DNA of 17,059 nt. Origin: Halovenus sp. GTDB lineage: Archaea > Halobacteriota > Halobacteria > Halobacteriales > Haloarculaceae. The translations under genes and the position numbers were made by a program. The stretch's first letter is position 1. Every line of letters begins with the position of its first letter. A model generated the notes under the pieces. The model did no database searches. It worked only from the letters and a program-made list of their open reading frames with translations, and was not told the DNA's origin. The stretch covers positions 1 to 17,059 of the forward strand of contig JAQCNR010000020.1 of the NCBI GenBank assembly GCA_028274925.1, in the 5' to 3' direction. Positions 1 through 8,402 of this stretch are shown piece by piece.

Positions 1-219
1 GAATACGTCGTCCACGGCGACGGCGAGTACGGTGATGGAGACGTTCACGTGAACACCTGCGAGAGCCACGCGTTGCTAGCGCGACGGTGGCTCTCGCCGC
101 ATCGAGGTGTCTCTAAAGACAGACTCACGCCGTATATCCGAGCGTTTCAGCTCCGTCGAGAAGTGTTCCGCAAACCGGGGAAAGAAGCGCTCAAAACCAT
201 CCTCGAAACTGCGCTATGA
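1..219 (+). CDS. IS1595-family (ISXO2-like) transposase, C-terminal 72 residues (partial, 5' end outside window)
   Basis: The frame is open from the first base and ends at TGA 217-219. The translation reads like the end of haloarchaeal IS1595/ISXO2-like DDE transposases: a GEY segment, then DVHVNTCESH (residues ~18-27), whose Glu is the probable third acidic catalytic residue, then RRWLSPHRGVSKDRLTPY and an AFQLRR segment. The family cuts and joins DNA ends to move the insertion sequence. Only the last quarter is visible, so it cannot be judged whether the upstream gene is intact. It lies immediately next to a truncated dehydrogenase gene on the other strand, as expected if the element inserted into that gene. 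Family assignment is by motif recognition. Confidence 0.8.
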   Translation, partial: EYVVHGDGEYGDGDVHVNTCESHALLARRWLSPHRGVSKDRLTPYIRAFQLRREVFRKPGKEALKTILETAL

Positions 220-250
220 CTCACCAGCAATCACCGCCGTAGCCCGTTCT
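1..250 (+). mobile_element. Right end of an IS1595-family insertion sequence (outer boundary approximate)
   Basis: The transposase stops at 219. The neighbouring dehydrogenase frame on the minus strand reads as real protein only down to about position 255 and then becomes a short nonsense tail ending at 214. The IS terminus should therefore lie between about 219 and 255. I cannot fix the terminal inverted repeat or target duplication because the left end is outside the window. Confidence 0.5.
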
Positions 251-876
251 GAGAGGACTGCCGCCTTCTCATCAGACGACGTGGCCGCGTACACGGTTGC
301 ACCCGAAAAATCGGCAATCTGCAGTGCAGCGTGTCCGACGCCGCCGGACGCACCGAGGATCAGTGCTGTCTCGCCGGGGCGCAAATTGCCAGTGGTGACC
401 AGCATCCGCCAGGCTGTCGTGTACACGACAGGGTAAGCAGCGGCGGTTACAAAGTCCATCGTGTCCGGGAGCGGGTCGATTACCTCGGCGGGGACTGTAA
501 CGTACTCTGCGAGTCCACCCGGCCGATCCTCGCCTATTATCTCGTATGTCGAGCACATCGTCTGTTCCCCGGCGAGACAGTGTTCACACTCACCGCAGGA
601 GACAATTGGATACACGACAGCTTCGTCGCCAGGTTTTCACTCTCTGACCTCCGCTCCAACGGCGTCAACGACCCCTGCAATGTCGCCGCCAGTCTGTTTC
701 GGGAACTCATCCGCTTCGTCTGGATGACCGAGGCGAGCAAAGATATCCAGACGGTTCAGTGCACAGGCTGTCACTTGGAGTCTGACTTCGTCCGCGTCAG
801 GTTCGGGACGGTCAACGTCGACAATTGTCAGTGCCTCCTCCGGGTCTCCTAGTTCTGTGACGTGAGCAGCGCGCAT
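214..876 (-). pseudogene. Zinc-type medium-chain dehydrogenase/reductase (quinone oxidoreductase-like), broken
   Basis: Two pieces in one reading frame are separated by a single TGA at 637-639. The N-terminal part (MRAAHVTELGDPEE..., with GGDIAGVVDAVGAEV) is the GroES-like domain. After the stop the frame continues KPGDEAVVYPIV, then CGECEHCLAGEQTMC, the structural-zinc Cys cluster, then TAAYPVVYTTAWRML and the Rossmann motif GASGGVG. Relatives commonly have Trp (TGG) where this gene has TGA, so one base change explains the stop. The frame ends after about 220 codons where the family has ~330-350; the C-terminal half is gone and IS1595-type sequence follows. A TATA-like TATTATACC (898-907) sits ~26 nt before the ATG at 876, favouring that start over the ATG at 882. 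The gene cannot make a full enzyme. Confidence 0.85.
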
Positions 877-882
877 GACCAT

Positions 883-1182
883 TCACCGGAGAGTGAGGGT
901 ATAATACCATCGGGGCCGGCAGGACTCACCGCAATGAAGTGGGTCGGGCCACTGTAGCCTCACTTATGTTACCGGCTGTAATTCTTTCAATAGCGGGTCT
1001 CGGAGTATCCGGCTCACAGCGACTCTTCTCCGACAGTTTCAGTCTACATATCCACGTACGTACAGCCGGCAGCATTACCGACTGCTCACGACAGTAGACA
1101 CGCTTTTGAGCCAGGCTAGCACAGTACAGGATATGCGCTCGGGAGAGATTCGAGTAGTAGCCGTAACAACGGAGGGAGTACG
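883..1182. other. Intergenic gap, divergent promoters
   Basis: No credible coding frame. It holds the old minus-strand TATA box (898-907) of the dehydrogenase pseudogene and the 5' leader of the epimerase gene. A 9-bp inverted repeat (972-980 with 1061-1069) is present but its arms are 80 nt apart and may be chance. I see no clear TATA box for the plus-strand gene. Confidence 0.5.
1171..1176 (+). promoter_or_regulatory. Shine-Dalgarno site GGAGGG for the GTG-started epimerase gene
   Basis: GGAGGG lies 6 nt before GTG 1183 and complements the anti-SD end of haloarchaeal 16S rRNA. It decides the GTG start, and shows this transcript has a leader, unlike most promoters in the window. Confidence 0.65.
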
Positions 1183-2271
1183 GTGGAATTAACCAGTATA
1201 GATGTCGTCGGTCGGGATATCCCGCTTGCCGACGATTTTCCTGTTAGCTACGAAGAGCACCAGACGACCGACCACGTCTTTGTCCGCCTCGAAACCACCA
1301 GTGACCTCGTGGGGTACGGCGAGGGAACAGCACTCCCGTGGTTCACCGGCGAGACAACCGACAGTATGGTGTCGTTCGCCGAGGACTGGCTCGCACCACG
1401 GGTCGAGGGCAAGAGTCTCATCGAGGCCGCGAGAGAGGTGGCGGGTTTTGGGTCGGAGTTTCCAGCAAATCCAGGCGCAAAGGCCGCGGTCGAACTCGGG
1501 CTTCTCGACCTCCAGGGAAAGCGAGCTGGCGTCCCTGTGGCAGAACTGCTCGGGGTCGTTCACAGAGAGACCGTCCCGTGTGTCTATCCCGTCCCAGGCC
1601 TTCCACCCGGTCGCGCGCGCGAGGTAGCACAGGCAGGTATCGACGCGGGCTTTCGACGGTTCAAAATCAAGGCAACAGGCAACGTCGACGCCGACACTGC
1701 ACGCATCAACACTGTCTTAGAACAGCTGCCAGAAGACGCGACTGCCCGGGTCGATGCGAACACTGGCTGGGAATCGTATCCCAAAGCGAAGCGCGCAGCG
1801 TCGGCTATCAGTAAGACGGACAAAGTCGAGTATTTCGAGCAGCCGGTCGCCGCCGGGCGACCCATAGATCTTCAAAAGCTGTGGGAGAACACCGGCATCC
1901 CGGTCTACGCAGACGAGTATGTTCACGACCTCTCTGACGTCGAGCGGCTTGGACGGGACAACCTCGCTCGTGGATGCCAGCTCAAACTTGCCAAAACCGG
2001 GTCACTCAGGACGATGGCACACATGGCACAGACAGCGGAACACCACGGACTGAACGCAGTTGCGGTGAGTGCGTTCGGTACGTCGCTAGAGGCAGCAGCT
2101 ATTCTTCACCTTGCCGCTGTCATCCCGTCTATTCCCCTTGCTTGCGAAGTTGAACCAACACTCATTGCGGAGGACCCGACGACCACACACATCACCATCG
2201 AACCCGAGACAGCGGTGCCGGAGGGACCGGGACTCGGCGTAGATCTCGATGATGAGCTGTTCGGGTCCTGA
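1183..2271 (+). CDS. Enolase-superfamily (mandelate racemase/muconate-lactonizing type) epimerase or cycloisomerase
   Basis: The 362-residue protein has the full enolase-superfamily layout: an N-terminal capping domain (~1-125) and a TIM-like barrel. Visible active-site elements are the KxK pair K161/K163, metal ligands D191 (with N193 in DANTGW), E219 (FEQP) and D244 (ADE), and the second-side lysine K268 (LKLAK). This is the MLE subgroup, whose members abstract a proton alpha to a carboxylate: dipeptide epimerases, N-acyl-amino-acid racemases, o-succinylbenzoate synthases and muconate cycloisomerases. The C-terminal barrel strand reads CEVEP, not the DxD typical of Ala-Glu epimerases, so dipeptide epimerase is not assured. 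Peptidases, racemases and a peptide importer nearby make amino-acid or peptide epimerisation more likely than aromatic catabolism; that is inference. GTG start with a good SD site. Confidence 0.85.
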   Translation: MELTSIDVVGRDIPLADDFPVSYEEHQTTDHVFVRLETTSDLVGYGEGTALPWFTGETTDSMVSFAEDWLAPRVEGKSLIEAAREVAGFGSEFPANPGAKAAVELGLLDLQGKRAGVPVAELLGVVHRETVPCVYPVPGLPPGRAREVAQAGIDAGFRRFKIKATGNVDADTARINTVLEQLPEDATARVDANTGWESYPKAKRAASAISKTDKVEYFEQPVAAGRPIDLQKLWENTGIPVYADEYVHDLSDVERLGRDNLARGCQLKLAKTGSLRTMAHMAQTAEHHGLNAVAVSAFGTSLEAAAILHLAAVIPSIPLACEVEPTLIAEDPTTTHITIEPETAVPEGPGLGVDLDDELFGS

Positions 2272-2390
2272 AGGGCCAGCCACACCGACATGGCACGCGT
2301 TGTTGGTCGAATTCGGTATTATCGAGTTCGGCTGCACCCGGCCGAGGCACCTGTCGAGTACCACGGAGAGCAAGTAGATGAGAGAGCCAT

Positions 2391-2400
2391 AGCTTTTTTT
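2391..2400 (+). terminator. Oligo-T run (T7), possible terminator after the epimerase gene, overlapping a TATA-like region
   Basis: Seven consecutive T residues (2394-2400) lie 120 nt after the epimerase stop. Haloarchaeal RNA polymerase releases at oligo-T. The same stretch (ATAGCTTTTTTT) is ~25 nt before the next ATG, so it may instead be that gene's core promoter. The two roles cannot be separated by eye. Confidence 0.4.
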
Positions 2401-2422
2401 CGGTCCATGGTGAACTAGTGGT

Positions 2423-3154
2423 ATGGTAGACATAGCATATTTGCTCTCGAGCGTGGGGCACTCTACGGACGAAATCAGGCGTCGTGAGCGTGTTGCGAAC
2501 GAGCTCGTTCCAGACGGGGACAGTGTGGAAGTGGTCAGGCCGTCCGATGCGCCACTGTCCGTCGAGTCAACTGTCGAGGAGCAGTGGGCTGCGGTGGCGC
2601 TTCTCCGGTCGCTGAGGGCCAACGAGGAGCGGTTTGACGCGTTTTTCGTCGGGTGCTTCGGCGAGCCAGGCCTGGCCGCGGTTCGTGAGTCGACAGACAA
2701 GCCCGTTGTTGGGTCGGCCACAGCGACCTTTCACACCGCTGCACAGGTAGCAGACCAGTTCACGGTACTGACGATACTCGACGAAACCGAGCCGATGGTA
2801 CGCCGACAGATACACCGGGCCCATCTCCGTGAGCGGCTCGCCTCGGTACGAGTCGTCGAAGCACCGGTGCTCGATATCGATCACGAGTCCGAAGACCTAG
2901 TCGATGACATGGTCGTTACCGGTCAAGCCGCGGTCACAGAGGATGGCGCAGAGGCACTCATTCCAGGCTGTATGAGTCTCTCGTTCATGCAGGTCCACGG
3001 GCGTGTCGCTGCCGAACTCGGCGTCCCGTTCCTTGACCCCGTTCGAATCGGACTCGGGACTGCGGCGATGTGGGCACGCTGGGGCGTGAGCCAGAGTCCG
3101 ACCGCTTATTCATCGCCAGACGAGTCCAAGTTCGAATCCCTCTCTGACACCTGA
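2423..3154 (+). CDS. Asp/Glu/hydantoin racemase family protein, copy 1
   Basis: The 243-residue protein belongs to the cofactor-independent Asp/Glu/hydantoin racemase superfamily, in which two cysteines act as acid and base on opposite faces of the substrate. The cysteines are C78 in VGCFGEPGL, close to hydantoin racemase (HyuE), and C183 in PGCMSLSFM. The second motif differs from the GCAGM usual in HyuE, so the substrate may differ. Length fits the family (220-250). ATG 2423 is chosen because the conserved N-terminal strand (DIAYLL) starts directly there; a weak GGTGA lies at 2409-2413. A paralogue at 8506-9255 shares long identical blocks such as EAPVLDIDH and AVTEDGAEAL. It sits 81 nt before the importer operon. 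Maleate isomerase and arylmalonate decarboxylase are related alternatives; hydantoin or amino-acid racemisation fits best. Confidence 0.82.
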   Translation: MVDIAYLLSSVGHSTDEIRRRERVANELVPDGDSVEVVRPSDAPLSVESTVEEQWAAVALLRSLRANEERFDAFFVGCFGEPGLAAVRESTDKPVVGSATATFHTAAQVADQFTVLTILDETEPMVRRQIHRAHLRERLASVRVVEAPVLDIDHESEDLVDDMVVTGQAAVTEDGAEALIPGCMSLSFMQVHGRVAAELGVPFLDPVRIGLGTAAMWARWGVSQSPTAYSSPDESKFESLSDT

Positions 3155-3206
3155 GTCCGGGTTGGCACAGGGGTAGTTCACCAGGGACGAACACCGGGAC
3201 ACAACA

Positions 3207-3214
3207 TTTAAATA
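3207..3214 (+). promoter_or_regulatory. TATA box of the dpp operon
   Basis: TTTAAATA ends 22 nt before ATG 3236, so transcription should start at or within a few bases of the start codon (leaderless message). No SD-like sequence precedes the ATG. The importer thus seems to have its own promoter despite the upstream racemase gene on the same strand. Confidence 0.7.
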
Positions 3215-3235
3215 ACAACTCTGTATTCCCCTAAC

Positions 3236-4192
3236 ATGGAATGGTACGAGTACCTGATCAAACGGGTTTTGCTCCTTGTACCGACGCTCTTTGGAGTGTC
3301 TATATTCGTGTTTTTCCTCGTGCATCTGGTCCCCGGGAGCCCTGCAGTCGCGATGCTTGGCGTTCGGGCGACCGAGGAACGTATCGCGGAAATCGAAAAC
3401 GACCTCGGGTTGAACGAGCCGCTGCCTGTCCAGTATATCGACTGGTTCACGGGCGTCCTCACGGGTGACCTGGGACAGTCCTACTCGTTCAACGGACCGG
3501 TGTCGTCGATCCTCGTGGACCGGTTCTTCGTTAGCCTGGAGTTGGTCCTACTGACACTGCTGGTCTCGCTCTGTGTGAGTATTCCGCTGGGGATCGCTGC
3601 TGCCCTGTACAAGAACAGCCCAATCGATTACTTCAGTATGAGTGTCGGCATAACTGGAGTCAGTGTCCCGACGTTTTTCTCTGGCGTCGTGTTCATTGCA
3701 ATCTTCGCCGTCTGGCAGGGATGGTTCCCGGTCAGCGGCTACGTCGTACCGTCCGAGGACATCGTCGCGAATCTTCGGCACATGGCACTACCGACGTTGA
3801 CCATGACACTTGTCGCTGTGGCCGTGGCGATGCGGATGATGCGTTCGTCTATGATCGAGACGCTTGGCGAGGAGTATATCCGGTTTCTCAAGGCCAAGGG
3901 TCTCCGTCGTCGCTCGGTCCTGTTCGGACACGCGCTGAAGAACAGTTTTATTCCTGTCATCACTGTCATCGGGCTGCAGTTCGGATATATGCTCTCTGGT
4001 GCGGTCGTAGTCGAGCAGATCTTCGCGATTCCTGGTCTTGGCCGGACAGTCCTTCAAGCCGTCCTGCAGCGTGATTATCCGCTTGTGCAGGGCGCTGTGC
4101 TGTTGCTTGCTGTCTGGTTCTCGGTAGTCAACCTCTTGACCGACCTGATAGTCTCGTTCCTTAATCCGCGGATCATGGAGGAGGAAACATAA
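3236..4192 (+). CDS. dppB: Peptide ABC transporter permease, DppB type
   Basis: The 318-residue integral membrane protein is one half of the channel of a dipeptide/oligopeptide/nickel-type importer. The N-terminus (KRVLLLVPTLFGVSIFVFFLVHLVPGSP) is the diagnostic DppB/OppB first helix (~10-32). Further hydrophobic segments fall near 100-125, 133-160, 185-203, 238-262 and 285-308. The EAA coupling loop that contacts the ATPases is at ~209-232 (LGEEYIRFLKAKGL). Length is typical (306-340). Its TAA shares a base with the dppC ATG, so the four transporter genes form one operon. The genuine specificity is set by the binding protein, so peptide is a family-level assignment; nickel, glutathione or oligosaccharide are possible within the same family. 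Confidence 0.93.
   Translation: MEWYEYLIKRVLLLVPTLFGVSIFVFFLVHLVPGSPAVAMLGVRATEERIAEIENDLGLNEPLPVQYIDWFTGVLTGDLGQSYSFNGPVSSILVDRFFVSLELVLLTLLVSLCVSIPLGIAAALYKNSPIDYFSMSVGITGVSVPTFFSGVVFIAIFAVWQGWFPVSGYVVPSEDIVANLRHMALPTLTMTLVAVAVAMRMMRSSMIETLGEEYIRFLKAKGLRRRSVLFGHALKNSFIPVITVIGLQFGYMLSGAVVVEQIFAIPGLGRTVLQAVLQRDYPLVQGAVLLLAVWFSVVNLLTDLIVSFLNPRIMEEET
4177..4184 (+). promoter_or_regulatory. Shine-Dalgarno site GGAGGAGG for dppC, inside the end of dppB
   Basis: A strong SD sequence lies 7 nt before ATG 4192. It supports internal translation initiation and coupling at the one-base dppB/dppC overlap. Confidence 0.65.
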
Positions 4193-5070
4193 TGACAACT
4201 CAAACTCAAAAGACGACAGAGCGAAACGAATCACAGCTTCGGCAGTTTGCAGCGAACTTCATCGAGAACAAGCTCGCAGTAGTTGGGCTCTTCCTCATCG
4301 TCTGTGTCGCACTGGTGACTGTGTTCGCCTCACAGATCGCGCCGTACTCGCCCACGGCACAGAACTACAACGCAGTGCTCGAGGGTCCGTCGATGGCCCA
4401 CCCGTTCGGAACGGACGACCTCGGCCGAGATATCTTCTCGCGGGTGCTGTTTGGCTACCAGACAGTCATGACGATTACGACCAGTGGTGTCGTCGTGGCG
4501 TTCATCCTCGGGACGGTCACGGGCCTGACTGCCGGCTACCGCGGCGGGCGGATCGACCAGTTGCTGATGCGGTCGGTCGACGTGCTGATGGCGTTTCCCT
4601 CGCTCATACTGGCACTAGCACTGATAGCAGCGTTAGGCCCCTCGAAGTGGGGTGTCGCGCTCGTGCTCGGCATCGCCTATACCCCTATTTTCGCTCGTGT
4701 TGCTAGAAGTGAGGCTGTGTCACTCCGTGAGGAGCAGTTCATCAAGAGTCTCGAAGTGCGAGGCGCCAGCCAGCCACGGATCATGTTCCGACATATCCTG
4801 CCCAACGCTGTCGGCCCACTCATCGTCACGGTTACCCTGCAGTTCGCGTTCGGGATCCTGACGACAGCCACCCTCTCGTTTTTGGGTGTCGGCGTCCAGC
4901 CACCGGACCCCTCGCTCGGTCGAATGCTGACTGATGGGAAAGACTACCTCGACACTGCCTGGTGGTTCAGTGTCTTCCCAGGTATCGCGATCATGATTCC
5001 CGTGATCGGCTTCAATACCATCGGAGACGGGTTGCGCGACACGTTCGACCCGAAGCAGGTGAACCGATGA
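4192..5070 (+). CDS. dppC: Peptide ABC transporter permease, DppC type
   Basis: The 292-residue second channel subunit pairs with DppB. It has a first transmembrane helix at ~28-50, the family signature PFGTDDLGRDIFSR at 71-84, an amphipathic EAA loop at ~180-203 (EQFIKSLEVRGAS ... HILPN), and a C-terminal GFNTIGDGLRDTFDP motif (~272-287) characteristic of DppC/OppC. Length is normal (~290-300). The start ATG overlaps the dppB stop by one base and has a strong SD site; its own stop overlaps the dppD start as ATGA. Both overlaps imply translational coupling, so equimolar subunits. Confidence 0.93.
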   Translation: MTTQTQKTTERNESQLRQFAANFIENKLAVVGLFLIVCVALVTVFASQIAPYSPTAQNYNAVLEGPSMAHPFGTDDLGRDIFSRVLFGYQTVMTITTSGVVVAFILGTVTGLTAGYRGGRIDQLLMRSVDVLMAFPSLILALALIAALGPSKWGVALVLGIAYTPIFARVARSEAVSLREEQFIKSLEVRGASQPRIMFRHILPNAVGPLIVTVTLQFAFGILTTATLSFLGVGVQPPDPSLGRMLTDGKDYLDTAWWFSVFPGIAIMIPVIGFNTIGDGLRDTFDPKQVNR

Positions 5071-6131
5071 GCAGCGAACCACGTCTCAGTCTCCAGGACC
5101 TGGAGGTGACGTACACAACGAAACACGACGAGGTAACCGCCGTAGATGGCGTGTCGGTCGATATCCAGTCCGACGAGATATTCGGGGTCGTCGGCGAGTC
5201 GGGGTGTGGAAAGAGTACGCTCGCAAACACGATCCTTCGCCTCCTCGATGACAACGGCGAGATCACCGGCGGTGAGATCCGTTATAACGGTCGCGACCTC
5301 GCCGAGATGTCCGAAAAGGGGCTCTCGCGGACTGTCCGTGGCCGGGAGATCAGCATGGTGTTCCAAGACCCAAACACCAGTCTGGACCCAGTCTACACGA
5401 TCGGACAGCAGCTAACCGAGACGATCCGTCAGCATCTGGACGTCTCCAAGCAGGAGGCACGGGAGCGGGCGGTCCAATCGCTCGACGACGTTGGGATTCC
5501 CAGCCCTGCCGATCGCTTAGACGACTATCCACACCAGTTTTCCGGTGGGATGCGACAGCGGGTCGTGATTGCCATCGCGCTGTCGTGCAACCCGAGCCTG
5601 CTCATCGCCGACGAGCCGACGACCGGACTCGACGTCTCGATCCAGGCACAGATTCTCGACCTGCTGAAAGACATCAACGAGAACCGCGATACGTCGGTAG
5701 TGCTAATCACACACGACCTCGGGGTTGTCGCCGAGATCTGTGACCGTGTCGGCGTGATGTACGCCGGGAACCTTGTCGAGGTCAGTCCGGTCGGCGTCAT
5801 CTACAACGACCCGAAACACCCGTACACGCAAGACCTGCTCAAATCTATTCCAGAGACACACGATATAAAAGAGGAGCTGACAGTCATCAAGGGGAGTCCA
5901 CCGGATCTCCGCTCGCCACCCAGCGGGTGTCGGTACCACCCGCGGTGCTCGAAGGTGTGCAGCGAAGCCTGTGAGACCGGCGAGATGCCACGGGTGTACC
6001 ACGAAGGCGAGTCGTCGGTCCGGTGTTATATCTACGATGCTGCCGAAAATCCGGAGTACGAGGCGACGACAAACGGGACAGACGAACAGTCAGGCGAGCA
6101 GTCACAGCAGACCAAACGGGGTGAGCAGTGA
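5067..6131 (+). CDS. dppD: Peptide ABC transporter ATP-binding protein, DppD type
   Basis: The 354-residue ATPase drives the DppBC channel. It shows Walker A GESGCGKST (43-51), Q-loop Q100, ABC signature FSGGM (158-162), Walker B LLIADEP (178-184) and switch His H216. After the ATPase core comes the oligopeptide-transporter C-terminal domain with Cys 288, 294, 298, 302 and 320; the same domain in bacterial homologues has been reported to hold an Fe-S cluster. The tail past 330 is hydrophilic and low in complexity. I start at ATG 5067, which overlaps the dppC stop by 4 nt and has AGGTGA at 5057-5062. A longer open frame upstream reads antisense-like sequence from dppC and is not real. Confidence 0.93.
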   Translation: MSSEPRLSLQDLEVTYTTKHDEVTAVDGVSVDIQSDEIFGVVGESGCGKSTLANTILRLLDDNGEITGGEIRYNGRDLAEMSEKGLSRTVRGREISMVFQDPNTSLDPVYTIGQQLTETIRQHLDVSKQEARERAVQSLDDVGIPSPADRLDDYPHQFSGGMRQRVVIAIALSCNPSLLIADEPTTGLDVSIQAQILDLLKDINENRDTSVVLITHDLGVVAEICDRVGVMYAGNLVEVSPVGVIYNDPKHPYTQDLLKSIPETHDIKEELTVIKGSPPDLRSPPSGCRYHPRCSKVCSEACETGEMPRVYHEGESSVRCYIYDAAENPEYEATTNGTDEQSGEQSQQTKRGEQ

Positions 6132-7180
6132 TGACGGCACCTGTCCTGGAGGTCGATGGCCTCTCGAAGCAGTTCACGGTGAACAGCGGTCTCGTGTCGC
6201 GCCTGTTCGGGAACACGCAAGAGGTGACGGCGGTCCGTGACGTCTCCTTCGAGGTTGGGAGAGGTGAGACACTCGCTCTCGTCGGCGAGAGTGGTGCTGG
6301 TAAATCGACTGTGGGCAATATCATTACTCGCGTCCACGAGCCGTCGTCTGGCACGGTTCGATATCGCGGTGAAGACCTCCACAGCCTCACGGGTGAGGAG
6401 TTGATGGAGTACCGGCAGTCGGTGCAGATGGTCTTCCAGGATCCGTACTCGAGCCTCGACCCACGGTACAAGGTGGGTAGTACAGTCGCTGAGCCGCTGA
6501 AGATCCATACTGAGCTCAGCAAGGACGAACGTCAAGAGCGGGTTGCAGAACTCCTCGAGACGGTCAATCTCGATCCGGCCTTCGCCAATCGGTTTCCACA
6601 CGAGTTGAGTGGGGGCCAGCTGCAGCGCGTCTCGATCGCGACGGCGCTGTCGGTCGACCCGGATTTCATCATCCTCGACGAGCCGGTGTCCGCACTCGAC
6701 GTCTCGGTCCAGGCACAGATCCTCAACCTGCTGATGCGGCTCCAGCGGGAGCGCGACCTCTCGTACCTGTTCATCTCCCACGACCTGAGCGTTGTGAAAC
6801 ATCTCAGTGACCGCGTCGCTGTGATGTACCTGGGAGAGATCGTCGAACGGGGCGAGACTGCAGGGCTATTCGAGGCCCCCGTGCACCCCTACACAGAGGG
6901 GCTTCTGGCATCTGTTCCACAGGCGAACCCAGACGACCACCGGCGAGGGCAGCGACTGACCGGCGAAGTCCCCTCGCCGATCGACCCGCCGAGCGGGTGT
7001 CCGTTCCATCCGCGCTGTGACTACGCGACCGACGAGTGTACCGAAATGAATCCCGCACTAGAGGACGTGTTCGCCGGCCGAGACGCCGCGTGCCACAACT
7101 GGGAGGAGGTGGGCGGCGAGGCGGGCGCGCGTCCAGACGCAGTTACCGTCGCCGAGGAGTCCCCCGAGTCAGAGGATTAG
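6131..7180 (+). CDS. dppF: Peptide ABC transporter ATP-binding protein, DppF type
   Basis: The 349-residue second ATPase forms a heterodimer with DppD. It has Walker A GESGAGKST (52-60), Q103, signature LSGGQ (159-163), Walker B ending DEP (183-185), switch H217, and the C-terminal Cys domain (C290, C296, C303, C321). The ATG at 6131 overlaps the dppD TGA by one base, with GGGGTGA at 6118-6124 as SD; a GTG three bases earlier (6128) is possible. It is the last gene of the operon and faces the amidohydrolase gene convergently with 34 nt between them; no oligo-T terminator is visible. Confidence 0.93.
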   Translation: MTAPVLEVDGLSKQFTVNSGLVSRLFGNTQEVTAVRDVSFEVGRGETLALVGESGAGKSTVGNIITRVHEPSSGTVRYRGEDLHSLTGEELMEYRQSVQMVFQDPYSSLDPRYKVGSTVAEPLKIHTELSKDERQERVAELLETVNLDPAFANRFPHELSGGQLQRVSIATALSVDPDFIILDEPVSALDVSVQAQILNLLMRLQRERDLSYLFISHDLSVVKHLSDRVAVMYLGEIVERGETAGLFEAPVHPYTEGLLASVPQANPDDHRRGQRLTGEVPSPIDPPSGCPFHPRCDYATDECTEMNPALEDVFAGRDAACHNWEEVGGEAGARPDAVTVAEESPESED

Positions 7181-7214
7181 GGGCAGATGTCTCGCTCCGA
7201 GTCGGGCGGTGCCG

Positions 7215-8393
7215 TCAGGCGACTTCGACACCGTCTTTGAATACACCGGCCGGCTGCTCGAGTGTTCCGATGTTCCCTGTCGGGTCGTCATCGAGCAAGA
7301 CTAGATCGCCCTGTTTGCCTGGCTCGAGACTGCCGACGTGATCGGCTCGTTGAATTGCCCGCGCTGCATCGAGGGTCGCGGCGTTCAGCGCTCGTTCCGG
7401 CGTCGCGCCCAGCTCGACCAGTGTTTCGGCCTCGTAGTGCATGAACCCGTGCATACTGTCGGTCCCAATGGCGACGTTCAGGTCGGCGTCTAAGATCTTG
7501 CGCCACGCTTCGGCGCTTTTCTCGCGTGACTCTCTGAGCTTGGCCATGATAGCAGGGTTGTCGCCGTCCCCAGCCTCGATGCCCCGAGGGTGAGAGCCGA
7601 TTGCGAAGTTCCCGACGACGTACTGGTCGGAGCCGTCGAGCATGTCGATTTCCTCGTCGGTGAACAGGCTCGCGTGCTCGATGGTGTCGACGCCCTCGTC
7701 GATCGCCAGCTGGGCGCCGGCCCCGCCGTGGGCGTGGGTGGCCACGTGTTTCTCGTGGCGGTGTGTCTCCTCGACGATCATCTGAACTTCCTCACGCGAG
7801 TACTGAGACTGTCCGGGGGATCCGGTATCCGAAGAGACGCCGCCAGTCGCAAAGAACTTGGTGTGTGTGGCTCCTTCGCGCATATTCTCCCGAATCCGCC
7901 GACGGACCTCCTCCACGCCGTCGGTCGCAGTATGCACCATTCCGTGGCCGTCCGTCGGTGTGAGGTGGATGCCACTCGGCAGGAGCCGCGGGCTCTCTAT
8001 CTCGCCCGCCTGTTCGGCCTCGGCCAGCCGAACGTCGAGGTACCCTTCCTCGGCCATCAGACGCATCGTCGTCGTGCCGGCCGCGAGGTCGGTCGAGAGG
8101 TTGTTGAGAGCTTTCACCGTAGCCGTCGTTCGGTCGGCGCCCAGCTGGCTGATCTGGTCGCCCTCCCAGGGGCGGATCGTCGCGTGTGAGTGAGCGTCGA
8201 CTAGTCCTGGAATCGCGTATCCGTCGTGGTGGGCGACGGCCGGGACGTCGTTTGGGATGTCGTCCCTGGTTTCGTACACTGTGTCGCCCTCGAATAGCAC
8301 GACATTAGCGTCATAGGTGCGTTGTTTTGGGTTGTAGATTCCGTTCGTCCGAACTGCCCGCAGTTCGCTGTGTTCTGTGTTGGTGTCGGTCAT
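7215..8393 (-). CDS. Metal-dependent amidohydrolase, Xaa-Pro dipeptidase/imidazolonepropionase-like (COG1228 type)
   Basis: The 392-residue protein carries a complete binuclear amidohydrolase centre: H68 and H70 (DAHSH), probable carboxylated lysine K179 (HTKFFATGG), H220 (THAHG), H240 (IEHA) and D312 (GTDS). A small composite domain formed from both ends (GYAIPGLVD at ~58-66; LEPGKQGDLVLLDDDP near the C-terminus) flanks the barrel. Relatives of this subgroup characterised in bacteria hydrolyse C-terminal Pro, Arg or Lys dipeptides or N-acyl amino acids. The protein has no signal peptide, so it acts in the cytoplasm on imported solute. It lies 112 nt downstream of racemase copy 2 on the same strand with no TATA box of its own visible, so it is probably co-transcribed. 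Confidence 0.85.
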   Translation of the reverse strand: MTDTNTEHSELRAVRTNGIYNPKQRTYDANVVLFEGDTVYETRDDIPNDVPAVAHHDGYAIPGLVDAHSHATIRPWEGDQISQLGADRTTATVKALNNLSTDLAAGTTTMRLMAEEGYLDVRLAEAEQAGEIESPRLLPSGIHLTPTDGHGMVHTATDGVEEVRRRIRENMREGATHTKFFATGGVSSDTGSPGQSQYSREEVQMIVEETHRHEKHVATHAHGGAGAQLAIDEGVDTIEHASLFTDEEIDMLDGSDQYVVGNFAIGSHPRGIEAGDGDNPAIMAKLRESREKSAEAWRKILDADLNVAIGTDSMHGFMHYEAETLVELGATPERALNAATLDAARAIQRADHVGSLEPGKQGDLVLLDDDPTGNIGTLEQPAGVFKDGVEVA

Positions 8394-8402
8394 AGTGGTG
8401 GA

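Noticed and set aside
972..1069. CCGGCTGTA / TACAGCCGG inverted repeat as an operator or IS end
   Set aside because: Nine-bp arms 80 nt apart, no flanking target duplication or ORF; compatible with chance.
4962..5066. Longer N-terminus for DppD
   Set aside because: The extra 35 codons lie wholly inside dppC in another frame and are not family-like; the ATGA overlap with an SD site gives a better start.
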